Assembly: GCF_023273875.1 (NCBI RefSeq)
Contig: NZ_CP096882.1
Location: 1,798,001 to 1,862,000 of the forward strand
Direction of reading: 5' to 3'
Source of the DNA: Pseudarthrobacter sp. SSS035
GTDB lineage: Bacteria > Actinomycetota > Actinomycetes > Actinomycetales > Micrococcaceae
DNA: 64,000 nt
This document shows, piece by piece, positions 8,856 through 17,484 of this stretch (positions are counted from its first letter, which is position 1; each line of letters starts with the position of its first letter). The notes beneath the pieces are model-generated. The model had not been told where the DNA came from and ran no database searches. It was given only the letters and a program-made list of their open reading frames with translations. A program made the translations under genes and the position numbers.

Positions 8856-9596
8856 ATGGCCTCTTCAGAACCGCTCGTCCCCTCTTCGTCCTTCTCTCCG
8901 CGGGGATCGGCGAATCACGCGGTGACGCGGACCGCTGCAGGCCGCCTTCGCGTCGCCGTTCCGTCCGTGGCGGAGCGGGTGGCGGATGAACTCCGCCTGC
9001 AGCTGGCGGAAGGAGCATTGCTTCCCGGAACGCGGCTCACCGAATCCACCATCGCCGAGGACCTGGGCGTCTCCCGCAACACGGTGCGTGAGGCCTTCGT
9101 TGAACTTGCCAGCGAACGCCTGGTGGTCCGCCATCCCAACCGCGGCGTCTTTGTGGCAAGCCTGGAGGCAGGGGACGTCCACGACGTCTATACCGTCCGT
9201 CGCGCCATCGAGGTCAGCGCGCTGCGGGCCGGAGGCAGCCCGGAGGACGTGGCCGCTGTCCGGGCCGCCGTCGAGGAAGGAAAACGAGCTGCGGCAGCCG
9301 GTGACGACGAAGCCCTGGGCACCGCCAACCAGCACTTCCACGGCGCCATTGTTGCCATGGCGGGAAGCCCGCGGCTGAACAGCATCATGGGCCAGGTCCT
9401 GGCCGAGATGCGCCTGTTCTTCCACAAAGCCACCGTGGACGCGCAGTTCTACCAGCACTACCTGCAGGACAACGAAGCGATCTGCCTGGCCCTGGAAGCC
9501 GGGGAACTGGACCGCGCGGCCGATCTCCTCCTGGCGTATCTGGACCGCTCCGAAGACAACCTGAGCGAAGTGCACGGCGAATCCGGAACAGACTAA
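8856..9596 (+). CDS. GntR family regulator, FadR/FCD subfamily
   Basis: 246 residues. A low-complexity Ser/Arg N terminus (about 30 residues) precedes the winged helix domain (residues ~30-95; LTESTIAEDLGVSRNTVREAF is the helix-turn-helix). The all-helical FCD ligand-binding domain (residues ~105-235) follows, with the metal-binding pattern supported by NQHFHGAIVAMAGSP. It is divergent from pxpA and probably represses the 5-oxoprolinase operon in response to a carboxylate ligand. An internal ATG or GTG could give a shorter N terminus, since the first 25 residues do not belong to the domain. Confidence 0.9.
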   Translation: MASSEPLVPSSSFSPRGSANHAVTRTAAGRLRVAVPSVAERVADELRLQLAEGALLPGTRLTESTIAEDLGVSRNTVREAFVELASERLVVRHPNRGVFVASLEAGDVHDVYTVRRAIEVSALRAGGSPEDVAAVRAAVEEGKRAAAAGDDEALGTANQHFHGAIVAMAGSPRLNSIMGQVLAEMRLFFHKATVDAQFYQHYLQDNEAICLALEAGELDRAADLLLAYLDRSEDNLSEVHGESGTD

Positions 9597-9613
9597 GCCG
9601 TTAGGCTGGACGA

Positions 9614-9949
9614 ATGAAACGCCGCCTTGCCGCCCTGTCCGCCGTCCCCCTGATGCTTCTGCTCTCCGCCTGCGGATCGGTCCAGGAAGTCGCTGAAACC
9701 GCCGCGAACGATGCCGCCTTTAAGGTGGCAACCGCAGCCTCGGACGAGGTCAGGAAGCAGGTCTGCACCGTGGTGGAGGACGGGCTGGTCAGCGTCCAGG
9801 ACAAGGCATTGCTGGGCGGGCTGGTGTCCGCCGCGGACACTGCCGGGGTGCCCGCGGAAATTACGACGCCGCTGGGCCAGATCGCCGAGGCCGGAGACCA
9901 GGTGCCGGCTGAGTCAGTCGCAGCACTGACGGAAGCCTGCTCGGCCTAG
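9614..9949 (+). CDS. Small putative lipoprotein
   Basis: 111 residues. It has a basic start (MKRR), a hydrophobic core (LAALSAVPLMLLL) and the lipobox LSAC with Cys at about residue 20, so export and N-terminal lipid attachment are predicted. The mature part is Ala/Val/Glu rich with two cysteines (KQVCTVV and EACSA at the very end) that could form a disulfide. No family recognised. It starts 17 bases after the gntR stop and may be co-transcribed. Confidence 0.75.
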   Translation: MKRRLAALSAVPLMLLLSACGSVQEVAETAANDAAFKVATAASDEVRKQVCTVVEDGLVSVQDKALLGGLVSAADTAGVPAEITTPLGQIAEAGDQVPAESVAALTEACSA

Positions 9950-10021
9950 TTCCGACCTTTGGCGGCAGCGCCGGCATTGCCAACAGCTTGGGCAACTTAG
10001 CCGGCACCGCCGGCAAAATTG

Positions 10022-10771
10022 CTAGCGCTTGCCCTTTTTGCGTGATCCTTTGCCGCGGCCCTTGTCCGGATTCGGCGCGTAACGCTGGGCCACCTTCGGT
10101 TTCTTGACCGCCGGGCCGCGCCGGTCCGGCTTCGGCTCCTTCTTGGGCTTCTCCTGCTGGGCCGAGGGCTGCCGAGAGCTCGCCGCGGTGCGGCCGCGGA
10201 CAATCCCGATGAACTCCTCAATGATGTCGTCCGAGGAATCGCTGGGCCAGGCCAGCGCGATCTCCGTGACCGGGCCACCCGTCAGCCGGCGGGCCACGGT
10301 GTCCTTGACGTTGAAATGCCGGGCCACGGACATGGGCAGAATCACCAGGCCCGCACCGGACGCCACCACCTGCATGGCCGCTTCCGGGCCACCCATTTCG
10401 GCGACGTCCAGGAAAGTCTCTGCCGAGAGGTCGGCCAGGGCCACTTCCTCAAACACTGAAATCTCGTGCCCCTTGGGCGCCACCACCACGGGCTGCTCCT
10501 CATACAGTGGGATCACGTTGAGGCCCTCCCGCTCCACCGGAAGCCGGACAAAGCTGAGGTCCGCGGAACCGTCACGCAATACGGAAAGCTGGGCGCCGTC
10601 GTCGGACATAAACGACTCCAGCGGGATGTCCAGCACGCGCTCTTCCCAGCGGCGGATCCACTTGCCCGGGGTTACGCCGGCCACATAGGCGAAGCGGAGC
10701 ACGCGGGGCGCCTCCTGCTCCGGCGATTCGTCGGGGCTGGCGTTCTGGGGGGATTCATTGTCTGCGGGCAC
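10022..10771 (-). CDS. LysR-type substrate-binding domain protein without DNA-binding domain
   Basis: 249 residues from the GTG at 10771 (VPADNESPQNASPDE); the open frame beyond it lacks sense-like composition and crosses the divergent promoter. Residues ~30-200 resemble a LysR substrate-binding domain: FAYVAGVTPGKWIRRW, DLSFVRLPVE, IPLYEEQPVVVAPKGH, and GAGLVILPMSVARHF. There is no N-terminal helix-turn-helix. The C-terminal ~50 residues are very rich in Lys and Arg (KKEPKPDRRGPAVKKPK... ending GKGSRKKGKR), suggesting nucleic-acid contact. It is divergent from the DUF5997-like gene. Function is not established. Confidence 0.82.
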   Translation of the reverse strand: MPADNESPQNASPDESPEQEAPRVLRFAYVAGVTPGKWIRRWEERVLDIPLESFMSDDGAQLSVLRDGSADLSFVRLPVEREGLNVIPLYEEQPVVVAPKGHEISVFEEVALADLSAETFLDVAEMGGPEAAMQVVASGAGLVILPMSVARHFNVKDTVARRLTGGPVTEIALAWPSDSSDDIIEEFIGIVRGRTAASSRQPSAQQEKPKKEPKPDRRGPAVKKPKVAQRYAPNPDKGRGKGSRKKGKR

Positions 10772-10916
10772 GTCTTCACAGTACCGCTCGCGCGGCCCCG
10801 CAATGCCGGAACCGGTGCGGGGTTGGTACAGGAGTGGTGCTGGGATGGCGCAGTGCTGGTACTGAGTTGGTGATGTGCTGGTGCCCTTCGGGCGGGCGGC
10901 CGGATACCCTTGAACC

Positions 10917-11321
10917 ATGACCTCTGCAAACTCCCAGTCCATGAAGCCGGCCACCGTTGCCAAGAAGCTTGGCATCTACCTGCCGGCAACACCGCAGGAG
11001 TTCCAGGATTCAACCATCAGCCGCGCCGATTTCGCCGAACTCCAGTCCAGCCCGCCGGAGTGGCTCGTGGAGCTCCGCCGTAACGGCCCGCACCCCCGCC
11101 CGGTGGTGGCCCAGAAGCTGAACGTCTCCATCAGCGGCCTGGCCCGCGGCGGTGTTGAGGAAGCGCTGACGACGGCGGAAATCACCGCGCTGCTGCAGGC
11201 TCCCCCGGCCTGGCTGGTCGCCGAGCGCTCCACCCACGCCGCCGTCCGCACCGAAGCCCAGCGCGTCAAGGACGAAGCCGCCAAAAAGGACGCCAAGAAA
11301 GCCCGCGCCCAAGCCGAGTAG
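10917..11321 (+). CDS. DUF5997-like conserved protein
   Basis: 134 residues, cytosolic, with no signal or membrane segment. The central part (KKLGIYLPATPQEFQDSTISRADFAEL, then PPEWLVELRRNGPHPRPVVAQKL) matches my memory of the actinobacterial DUF5997 family. A later TTAEITALLQAPPAWLVAERSTHA echoes the earlier SPPEWLVELR, so there may be an internal duplication. The C-terminal 25 residues form a charged Lys/Ala helix (KDEAAKKDAKKARAQAE). It is divergent from the LysR-like protein gene with 145 bases between starts; conserved adjacency would suggest a joint function that is unknown. Confidence 0.8.
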   Translation: MTSANSQSMKPATVAKKLGIYLPATPQEFQDSTISRADFAELQSSPPEWLVELRRNGPHPRPVVAQKLNVSISGLARGGVEEALTTAEITALLQAPPAWLVAERSTHAAVRTEAQRVKDEAAKKDAKKARAQAE

Positions 11322-11348
11322 CCTCCGCTTTCTGAGTCACCTGCGACG

Positions 11349-11729
11349 TCAGTCCTGGTGCAGCTGCACGAAGTTGCCGCAGCCGTCGTCGAAGACCGCA
11401 CTGATCCCGGACGGATCCTCTGACGGCTCGCCCTGGAATTTCACGCCGGCAGCCACCAGCCGGTCGTAATCGGCCTGCACATCCGGAACCCCGAAGGTGA
11501 TGGCCGCGATCCCGGCGTCGTGCAGTGCGTTCATGTAGTTCGCACCGATCGGATTGTCGCTGGGCTCCAGCAGCAGACCCACCGAAGCGGCGTCGGAGCC
11601 CGGATCCTTGATGATGAAGAGGTTGTACTCCGGCATCGCCATCAGCGTCTCGAACCCGAGGGTCCCGGTGTAGAACGTATGGGCGGCGGCCGGATCCTGG
11701 ACATGGATGCTGCACATTTTCAGTCTCAT
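11349..11729 (-). CDS. VOC family (glyoxalase/bleomycin-resistance fold) protein
   Basis: 126 residues. One VOC domain with two beta-alpha-beta-beta-beta modules: MRLKMCSIHVQDPAAAHTFYTGTLGFE at the N terminus and IAAITFGVPDVQADYDRLVAAGVKFQGEP in the second half, ending with the FDDGCGNFVQLHQD strand. Candidate metal or substrate contacts are His9 in the first strand and the Glu/Gln positions of the later strands. Enzymatic role unassigned. It is divergent from the membrane protein gene to its right. Confidence 0.88.
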   Translation of the reverse strand: MRLKMCSIHVQDPAAAHTFYTGTLGFETLMAMPEYNLFIIKDPGSDAASVGLLLEPSDNPIGANYMNALHDAGIAAITFGVPDVQADYDRLVAAGVKFQGEPSEDPSGISAVFDDGCGNFVQLHQD

Positions 11730-11883
11730 GGTCCCAAGCTACCGGCCCGCGGCAGGCGCGGGAACCGCCGGTCCCGAAACCGCGCCCGAGCCGGTCCTGC
11801 CATTGACCCCCGCGGCCGGAAGGGCTGCAATGGAAGTAGCAGTCCGGAATCCTGGGCCGGGCCTGACGCGGGGAGGTGCCGCA

Positions 11884-12489
11884 GTGCCGGCATTTGCAGA
11901 ATCCGTCCTGTTTGGAGCGTTGCAGCTGGGTTTCTGGGGTGCAGTGCTCGTGTGCGCCGTGGCTGCCACCGTCTTGGCCGTCCGCCAGCATTCAACGCCG
12001 GACCCTGCCGTCCGGGCCCCGGACCCCGTGTTCTGGGACGTGTTTATGGGCTCCGCCGTGGCACTTCCGGCGATCCTTATTCCCACACTCGCTTCACCCT
12101 GGTTTGGTGTGGTCCTCGCCGCGCTGGGCACAGGTGCGGGCGTGGCCGCATACCGGGGCAGTCCCCAGATCCTGGCCTGGCAGGAGGGCCGCAAGCAGCT
12201 GCGGCAGGACCGGCCCGTCCACACCGCGGCGCAGGCTGAACATGACGCGCTCCTGGCCCGGTGGAGCCGCTATGAACTGGACCCTGCCAGCTGCATCGAC
12301 TACCCCGCCATGACGGACGTCCGGCGGCCCGAAACGTCCGCGCTGATCCGCGCCATGAGGGAGGCGGAACAGCTCCGTGCAGTGCAGCACCAGGGCTACG
12401 CTCCCGCCGTCGTCCGCTTTGGCCTTGCCCTCGCCGCGGCGGAACGGGCGGCCGGGATCCCTGCGGAACTTCCCGCCGTCGGACATTAA
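11884..12489 (+). CDS. Hypothetical membrane protein
   Basis: 201 residues if begun at GTG 11884, chosen because GGGGAGG lies seven bases upstream; an ATG at 11830 would add 18 residues. Three hydrophobic stretches are visible: FGALQLGFWGAVLVCAVAATVL, FMGSAVALPAILIPTLA and FGVVLAALGTGAGVAAY. A cytosolic, charged C-terminal half follows (ALIRAMREAEQLRAVQ). No family recognised. Confidence 0.7.
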   Translation: MPAFAESVLFGALQLGFWGAVLVCAVAATVLAVRQHSTPDPAVRAPDPVFWDVFMGSAVALPAILIPTLASPWFGVVLAALGTGAGVAAYRGSPQILAWQEGRKQLRQDRPVHTAAQAEHDALLARWSRYELDPASCIDYPAMTDVRRPETSALIRAMREAEQLRAVQHQGYAPAVVRFGLALAAAERAAGIPAELPAVGH

Positions 12490-12542
12490 CTGCTGTGTCG
12501 CTGCCACTGGAGTCCGGCGGCAGGGCGCCGTAGCATCCGAGG

Positions 12543-13145
12543 ATGGAACCCACAGAAGCGGAAATCCGCGACCAGTTCGGCAGGCGCCTGGAGAATAAGG
12601 GGGCCTGGCGGCAGGCCACCACCCTTGCAGCGGCCGGGGAACTGACGGCGCGGTGGCTGGAGGGCCATAGCGAATACCAGGCCGCCACCTTCACGGCCCG
12701 CTACGACGCCGAAACAGAACCGATCGCCACCGAGCTTGCCGCCCTCAACAGGAGCGGGCTGTTCACCAAGGAATCCCAGCCCGGCCTGCGGGCCGACACC
12801 TCCGCCCAGCGCCAGTACGTGACCGGCTTCTGCAGCGCAGAGGCGGCCGTGGAACTCCTGGCCCTCTCCACCCGGACTGAGCTGGTGACGGTGGCGCACG
12901 CCCCGGGCGAGGCCAGCAGCGCCGCCATCCCGGTAACGCTCGACGGCGACGAGGTAGTTACCGTCCTCGGCTCCAGCGAGACTCCGGTGCAGGAAGAGCA
13001 GATCCAGGACTGGGCGGAGGAAACCAACGAAACGCTGGCGCTACTGCTCGCCGACTCCTGGTACGTGGAGATCCTGGATCCGGTCTGGGGCCGCAATGAC
13101 GTGCTGCTGCCCGCCGTCCTCGCCGCGCTGACGGCCGGGGACTAG
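12543..13145 (+). CDS. Conserved hypothetical protein, possibly DUF6919-like
   Basis: 200 residues, soluble and acidic. The segment LAAAGELTARWLEGHSEYQA, followed by LAALNRSGLFTKESQPGLRAD, recalls a family I know as DUF6919; that match is from memory and unverified. A later WAEETNETLALLLADSWYVEILDPVWGRND segment is well preserved in such proteins. It starts 53 bases after the membrane protein and ends 12 bases before the convergent PPOX-fold gene. Confidence 0.72.
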   Translation: MEPTEAEIRDQFGRRLENKGAWRQATTLAAAGELTARWLEGHSEYQAATFTARYDAETEPIATELAALNRSGLFTKESQPGLRADTSAQRQYVTGFCSAEAAVELLALSTRTELVTVAHAPGEASSAAIPVTLDGDEVVTVLGSSETPVQEEQIQDWAEETNETLALLLADSWYVEILDPVWGRNDVLLPAVLAALTAGD

Positions 13146-13157
13146 GGGCGCCGGCCC

Positions 13158-13640
13158 CTACAGCTCTACCGTGCCGCTTTCGCCCACACTCATGCGGCTG
13201 TGCGTGACCTTGGACTTCACCCACTGGAAGACCGTGGCCGCGGTCCCGCCGGGGCTGGTCCAGTATTCGGCTGAGTCGGAGTCGACACGAAGAAGGCACA
13301 CCTCGGGGGTGTCCGGTCCGTCCGGGAACCAGGCTTCGACCGTCTGGTTCCACATTTCGTGGATCTTGGCGCGGTCGGTGACCACTTCGGCGGTACCGGC
13401 CACCGACACCCACTCGGTGCGTTTACCGAAGGACACGTTGACCCGCGGATCGGCCTGGACATGGGCCACCTGCGAGGTTCCCCGGCCCGTGAAGAACCAT
13501 AGGTCGCCGTCATCCTGCACGTCCTGGACGGCGAGCGGCCTGCTGACTAGGGCGCCCTCTTCGTTGATGGTGGTCAACATACCGATGTGCGCGCCGTTGA
13601 TGATGTCCGTAACTTTGCTGATGCCCTCAGTCTCCGTCAT
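13158..13640 (-). CDS. Pyridoxamine 5'-phosphate oxidase-fold protein (general stress protein 26 type)
   Basis: 160 residues. Split beta-barrel flavin-binding fold: IGMLTTINEEGALVSRPLAVQDVQDDGDLWFFTGRGTSQVAHV near residues 20-60 is the typical FMN/F420-binding strand pair. VNVSFGKRTEWVSVAGTAEVVTDRAKIHEMW follows, and the C-terminal CLLRVDSDSAEYWTSPGG is typical of the GSP26-like group. Likely a cytosolic oxidoreductase or stress-related flavoprotein; cofactor unknown. Confidence 0.88.
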   Translation of the reverse strand: MTETEGISKVTDIINGAHIGMLTTINEEGALVSRPLAVQDVQDDGDLWFFTGRGTSQVAHVQADPRVNVSFGKRTEWVSVAGTAEVVTDRAKIHEMWNQTVEAWFPDGPDTPEVCLLRVDSDSAEYWTSPGGTAATVFQWVKSKVTHSRMSVGESGTVEL

Positions 13641-13833
13641 GCTCTCACCTCGTCCTGGTTCACGGGGAAGTTCCCTTTGCCAGCGTATTGGTAAGCATGC
13701 TTATTTTCTACCTCAGGCAGTAAGACTCCCGGCCAGGGTCCGGCGGAACTGGGGCATTCCACACGGACACGCCGCCGGACTGGGCCGGTTCCCGGGTTCC
13801 GATGCCCTAAGTGCCCCGCGACGGCTCGACACA

Positions 13834-13870
13834 AAAGGCAGGCGGCCCCTCGCGGGAACTGCCTGCCTTT
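13834..13870 (-). terminator. Hairpin terminator downstream of the universal stress gene
   Basis: AAAGGCAGGC at 13834-13843 pairs with GCCTGCCTTT at 13861-13870, a 10-bp stem with a GC-rich loop. It lies about 65 bases past the stop of the uspA-like gene, in the right place to end the tctCBA-usp transcript. The rest of the 293-base gap between 13640 and 13934 shows nothing else convincing. Confidence 0.55.
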
Positions 13871-13933
13871 CCGCGTGGCCACCGGGGCGCCGGGGACACC
13901 GGGGCACCCAAGCTGCATCCCGCCGTCGGGAAC

Positions 13934-14338
13934 TTAGCTGTCCGAAGTACCGGCCTTGACCGCCAGGACCGGGCGGTCCGCCTGCATCAGGATCCGTTGC
14001 GCGTGGCTGCCCAGGATGAACTTGCCCACCTGGGTCCGGTGCCTGAGCCCGATGACGATCAGGGACGCATCGGCCTCCCGGGCGAATTCCAGGAACTCGT
14101 CGGCAAGATCGTTCAGGTATGGCGGCTGGATGACCGTGGCCTTCACGCCGGCTTCGGTGGCGCGGCTGGCTGCCTGGGCGAGGACGTCGTCGGGTGCCAC
14201 CGACTTGTCCACCAGCGCACCTTCCCGCGCGGAGTTGACGATCACCAGGTCCTCGTTGCGGAGCTTGGCTTCGGCGATGCCGGCCGTCAGCGCGGCCTGT
14301 CCTGCGGGTGTTGGGACGAATCCGACGACGATGCTCAT
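13934..14338 (-). CDS. Universal stress protein (UspA family)
   Basis: 134 residues, a single Usp domain. The N-terminal strand MSIVVGFVPTPAGQAALTAGIAEA and the ATP-binding pattern GLRHRTQVGKFILGSHAQRILMQADRPVLAV (G-x2-G-x9-G-S) near residues 95-125 are clear, so nucleotide binding is likely. Its ATG overlaps the tctA stop by four bases. It is therefore translated as the last gene of the tctCBA operon, an arrangement suggesting a role tied to uptake of the carboxylate substrate. Confidence 0.92.
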   Translation of the reverse strand: MSIVVGFVPTPAGQAALTAGIAEAKLRNEDLVIVNSAREGALVDKSVAPDDVLAQAASRATEAGVKATVIQPPYLNDLADEFLEFAREADASLIVIGLRHRTQVGKFILGSHAQRILMQADRPVLAVKAGTSDS

Positions 14339-15864
14339 ACCTTCTCCTTGATCTCAGGCATAACGGCCGGGGTGGCCAGGGACTTGCGCTTGGCGATGGC
14401 GCCGCGGATGGCCGGGAGAACCGCTACCAGGACAAAGACCAGCAGCAGCGTGGCCGAAATCGGGCGGCCAAAGAAGCCCATGGGATCGCCGCCAAAGACC
14501 AGCAGCGAACGGCGCATGGAGCTTTCCAGCAGTTCGCCGAGCACAAATGCCAGTACCAGGGGACCCGGTTCGAAGCCGAACTTTTTCATGAGGTAGCCGA
14601 CGATGCCGAAGACAACCACCAGGGTGACATCGAACATGCTGTTGTTGATGGTGTACGCACCCAGCAGGGTGATCAGGGCCGTGACGGGTGCCAGGATGGC
14701 GGCGCGGACGCGGAGGATCTTCACGAAGATTCCCACCAGCGGCAGGCTCATGATCAGCAGCAGGATGTTGCCGATGTACATGGAGTTCACCACGCCCCAG
14801 AACAGCTCCGGGTTCTCTTCCACCAGCTGCGGGCCGGGGGTTACGCCCTGGATCAGCAGCGCGCCGAACATCAGCGCCATGGTGGCGTTGGCGGGGATCC
14901 CGAGGGTCAGCAGCGGGATGAAGGACGAGGTGGCGGCAGCGTTGTTGGCTGTTTCCGGCCCGGCCACACCTTCGGGTGCGCCCTTGCCGAATCGCTCGGG
15001 CTGCTTGGCGCGCTTTTTCTCCATGGCGTAGGAGGCCATGGACGCAATCGTGGCGCCGCCGCCGGGCAAGATCCCCAGGAAGAAACCCAGGACGGATCCC
15101 CGGCCGATGGCGCCTGAGGCCTGTTTGAGGTCCTGGCGGGACGGCCAGACGTTGGTGACTTTCGACGGCGCTTTGGCGGCCCGATGCCGTTCCTCCAGGT
15201 TGTAGAGGATCTCGCCGAGGCCAAAGATGCCCATGGCGATCGGCACAAAGTCGATGCCGTCGGCCAGTTGCAGGCTGCCGAACGTGAAGCGGCTTTCGCC
15301 GGTGAAGATGTCCCGGCCAACGGTGGCGAGCAGGAGTCCAAGGGCCGCCGCGATGAGCGCTTTGGCTTTCGAGCCGCTGCTGATGGTGGCCACCAGGAGG
15401 ATGCCGAGCATCGCCAGGGCGGTGTATTCGGGCGGACCGAAGTCCAGCGCGAAGCTCGCCACGAGGGGCGCGAGGAAGGTCAGGCCGATGATGGCGACGG
15501 TTCCGCCGATGAAGGAGCCGATGGACGCCAGGCCCAGCGCCGTGCCGGCCTTGCCCTGTTTTGCCATCTGGTAGCCGTCGAAGACGGTGACCACGGAGGA
15601 CGCTTCGCCGGGCAGCCGCAGGAGGACCGAGGTGATGGTGCCGCCGTACTGGGCACCGTAGAAGATGCCGGCCAGCATGATGATCGCGGTGACGGGCTCC
15701 ACGTTGTACGTGAGCGGAAGCAGGATGGCGATGGTTGCCGCGGGCCCCAGGCCGGGCAGCACACCGATCAGCATGCCGATCACCACGCCGAGCAGGCAGT
15801 ACAGGAGGTTGGTGGGCTCCAGGACAACGGCAAATCCGTTGATGACGGGATTCAGAAAATCCAC
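14335..15864 (-). CDS. tctA: Tripartite tricarboxylate transporter, large membrane subunit TctA
   Basis: 509 residues from GTG 15864 (VDFLNPVINGFAVVLEPTNL), preceded by AGGAGA. The longer frame is rejected because it runs back into tctB. About 12 membrane spans are present. Family signatures are GVVIGMLIGVLPGLGPAATIAILLP near residues 25-50, MLAGIFYGAQYGGTITSVLLRLPGEASS, and GILPGGGATIASMASYAMEK near residue 320. It forms the transport channel with TctB and TctC, driven by an ion gradient. The shared operator with kdgD suggests an aldaric acid (glucarate/galactarate) as substrate, rather than citrate; this is inference. Confidence 0.94.
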   Translation of the reverse strand: MDFLNPVINGFAVVLEPTNLLYCLLGVVIGMLIGVLPGLGPAATIAILLPLTYNVEPVTAIIMLAGIFYGAQYGGTITSVLLRLPGEASSVVTVFDGYQMAKQGKAGTALGLASIGSFIGGTVAIIGLTFLAPLVASFALDFGPPEYTALAMLGILLVATISSGSKAKALIAAALGLLLATVGRDIFTGESRFTFGSLQLADGIDFVPIAMGIFGLGEILYNLEERHRAAKAPSKVTNVWPSRQDLKQASGAIGRGSVLGFFLGILPGGGATIASMASYAMEKKRAKQPERFGKGAPEGVAGPETANNAAATSSFIPLLTLGIPANATMALMFGALLIQGVTPGPQLVEENPELFWGVVNSMYIGNILLLIMSLPLVGIFVKILRVRAAILAPVTALITLLGAYTINNSMFDVTLVVVFGIVGYLMKKFGFEPGPLVLAFVLGELLESSMRRSLLVFGGDPMGFFGRPISATLLLVFVLVAVLPAIRGAIAKRKSLATPAVMPEIKEKV

Positions 15865-15872
15865 GGGGTCTC

Positions 15873-16412
15873 CTAGAAGAGGTGGGGAATGGAGGTTTGG
15901 AGCGCGAGGACGAAGATGGCGTAGAAGGAAATCACGACGGCGGCACTGACCACCAGCGTGGAGCGCCACGTTTCGCCGCCCAGGAGGCGCATCCAGATGA
16001 GGCACAGCGCCAGGGCCGGCAGCTCAAACCCGATGAGCGGCATGAGGGCCACCATGGCGGCCAGGGTCACCAGGCCGGTCAGCGGCGCGCCGGACATGCG
16101 GGTGAACTTCTCCGCGTCCCGGTTGTTCCGGCCGGCGATCAGCTGGAACAGCCCGAGACCCCCCATGACGCAGCTGATGATGAACGGCCACAGGCCGGGC
16201 TGCGGTTTGTCAGGAGTTCCCAGTCCCATCGCCAAGGAAAGGATCACGGCTCCCAGGCCCACCCCCATGACCACCAGCGACGAGGCCGCGTTGGCCAGGG
16301 CTCCGGCGGCCGGAGGCTCTTCGTCCTCCCACTGGGCGGCGAGCTGCTCGGGGGTCAGGTCATCGAGAACCTCGTCGGTGGTTCCTGCGGGTGAGTCCTT
16401 CACAGGAATCAC
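15873..16412 (-). CDS. tctB: Tripartite tricarboxylate transporter, small membrane subunit TctB
   Basis: 179 residues from GTG 16412, which overlaps the tctC stop (GTGA). A hydrophilic N terminus (~40 residues, acidic) precedes four membrane spans (e.g. LVVMGVGLGAVILSLAMGLG; PFIISCVMGGLGLFQLIAG). The hydrophilic N-terminal extension is somewhat longer than in typical TctB. It sits between tctC and tctA with an 8-base gap to the latter. Confidence 0.88.
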   Translation of the reverse strand: MIPVKDSPAGTTDEVLDDLTPEQLAAQWEDEEPPAAGALANAASSLVVMGVGLGAVILSLAMGLGTPDKPQPGLWPFIISCVMGGLGLFQLIAGRNNRDAEKFTRMSGAPLTGLVTLAAMVALMPLIGFELPALALCLIWMRLLGGETWRSTLVVSAAVVISFYAIFVLALQTSIPHLF

Positions 16413-17410
16413 TTTGTTCCGCTGAGGCTGATGTCGTACTTCGCCACCAGTTCCTTGTACTTCGCCGCGTAGCTCTTCCACTCGGTGAGTACCTCTTCAC
16501 CCGAGATTTCCTTCGGCGTCAGGGAGTTCTTCTTGTTGAACTCCTTGTAGGCCTCCGATTTGAAGGTCTCCTGGAAGGCCGCGAGCAGCTTGTCCTTGAC
16601 TGCCTGCGAGGTGCCCTTGGGCGCCGCGACTGCCCGGTACTGCGCCACGGGCACGTCATAGCCTGACTCCTTCGCCGTCGGCGTGTCCGGCAGGAAGCTG
16701 TTCCGGTCTTCGGAGAAGACCAGGAGCGGCGTGACCTTTCCGGCTTTGATCTGCGGCATCGCTTCGCCGAGCTGGATGGTAGCCAGTTCCACCTGGTTCC
16801 CGAGGACTGCCGTCAGGGCGGGCTTGCCGCTGTCAAAGGGAATGTCGGTGCCCTTGACCTCTGCCTGCTTGAAGAGCACGGTCTGGGCGAGCTGGCTGCC
16901 GGTCCCGACGCCCGTCGTACCGAACGTGACGTTGCGGCCGGCATCGGAAATGTCCTTGAAGGTCTTGAAGCCTGACTGCGTGCTGGCCACCAGGACGTAG
17001 TCGTCCTGCGACAACCCGGCAATGATGTCCAGGTCATCGATGTTCACGGCTTCGTCCTGGGTGACGGCGAGCGGCGTAATGGTGATCAGGGATGCGGTGA
17101 GCAGGACCAGTTCCTGGCCGTCGGCCGGCTTCCCGGCAACTTCCTTGGTGGCCAGCGCGCCATTGGCACCCGGCTTGTTCACCACGGGCACCGGCTGCCC
17201 TAGGGTCTTGGAGGCACCTTCAGCGAGGGCCCTGGCGATCAGGTCCGTGCTGCCGCCGGCCGCCTGCCCCACCGTGAGGTTGACCGGCCCGTTGGGGTAT
17301 TTCGCTGAATCGGTGGCGCCGCCTGCGACGTTGCCGCAGGCGGTCAGTGCCAACAGCGTGACGGCGGAGGCCGCACCCAGAATCGTGCGCCGTGTGGGGA
17401 AGTGCATCAT
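16409..17410 (-). CDS. tctC: Tripartite tricarboxylate transporter substrate-binding protein TctC
   Basis: 333 residues. Signal peptide with lipobox: MMHFPTRRTILGAASAVTLLALTACG, Cys near residue 26, so a membrane-anchored lipoprotein. The Bug/TctC fold is recognisable from GPVNLTVGQAAGGSTDLIARALAEG, LGQPVPVVNKPGANGALATKEVAG and VTFGTTGVGTGSQLAQTVLFKQA. A GGAGT ribosome-binding site lies five bases before the first ATG. It is the first gene of the operon; the composite LysR-type operator and a -35/-10 pair lie 75-142 bases upstream. Confidence 0.94.
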   Translation of the reverse strand: MMHFPTRRTILGAASAVTLLALTACGNVAGGATDSAKYPNGPVNLTVGQAAGGSTDLIARALAEGASKTLGQPVPVVNKPGANGALATKEVAGKPADGQELVLLTASLITITPLAVTQDEAVNIDDLDIIAGLSQDDYVLVASTQSGFKTFKDISDAGRNVTFGTTGVGTGSQLAQTVLFKQAEVKGTDIPFDSGKPALTAVLGNQVELATIQLGEAMPQIKAGKVTPLLVFSEDRNSFLPDTPTAKESGYDVPVAQYRAVAAPKGTSQAVKDKLLAAFQETFKSEAYKEFNKKNSLTPKEISGEEVLTEWKSYAAKYKELVAKYDISLSGTK

Positions 17411-17484
17411 TGGAACTCCTCATAGAGATTCGGGACGTGGCCCGGTCTTCGCTGTGAACCGAATCACTTCTGGCTCGCTCAACG

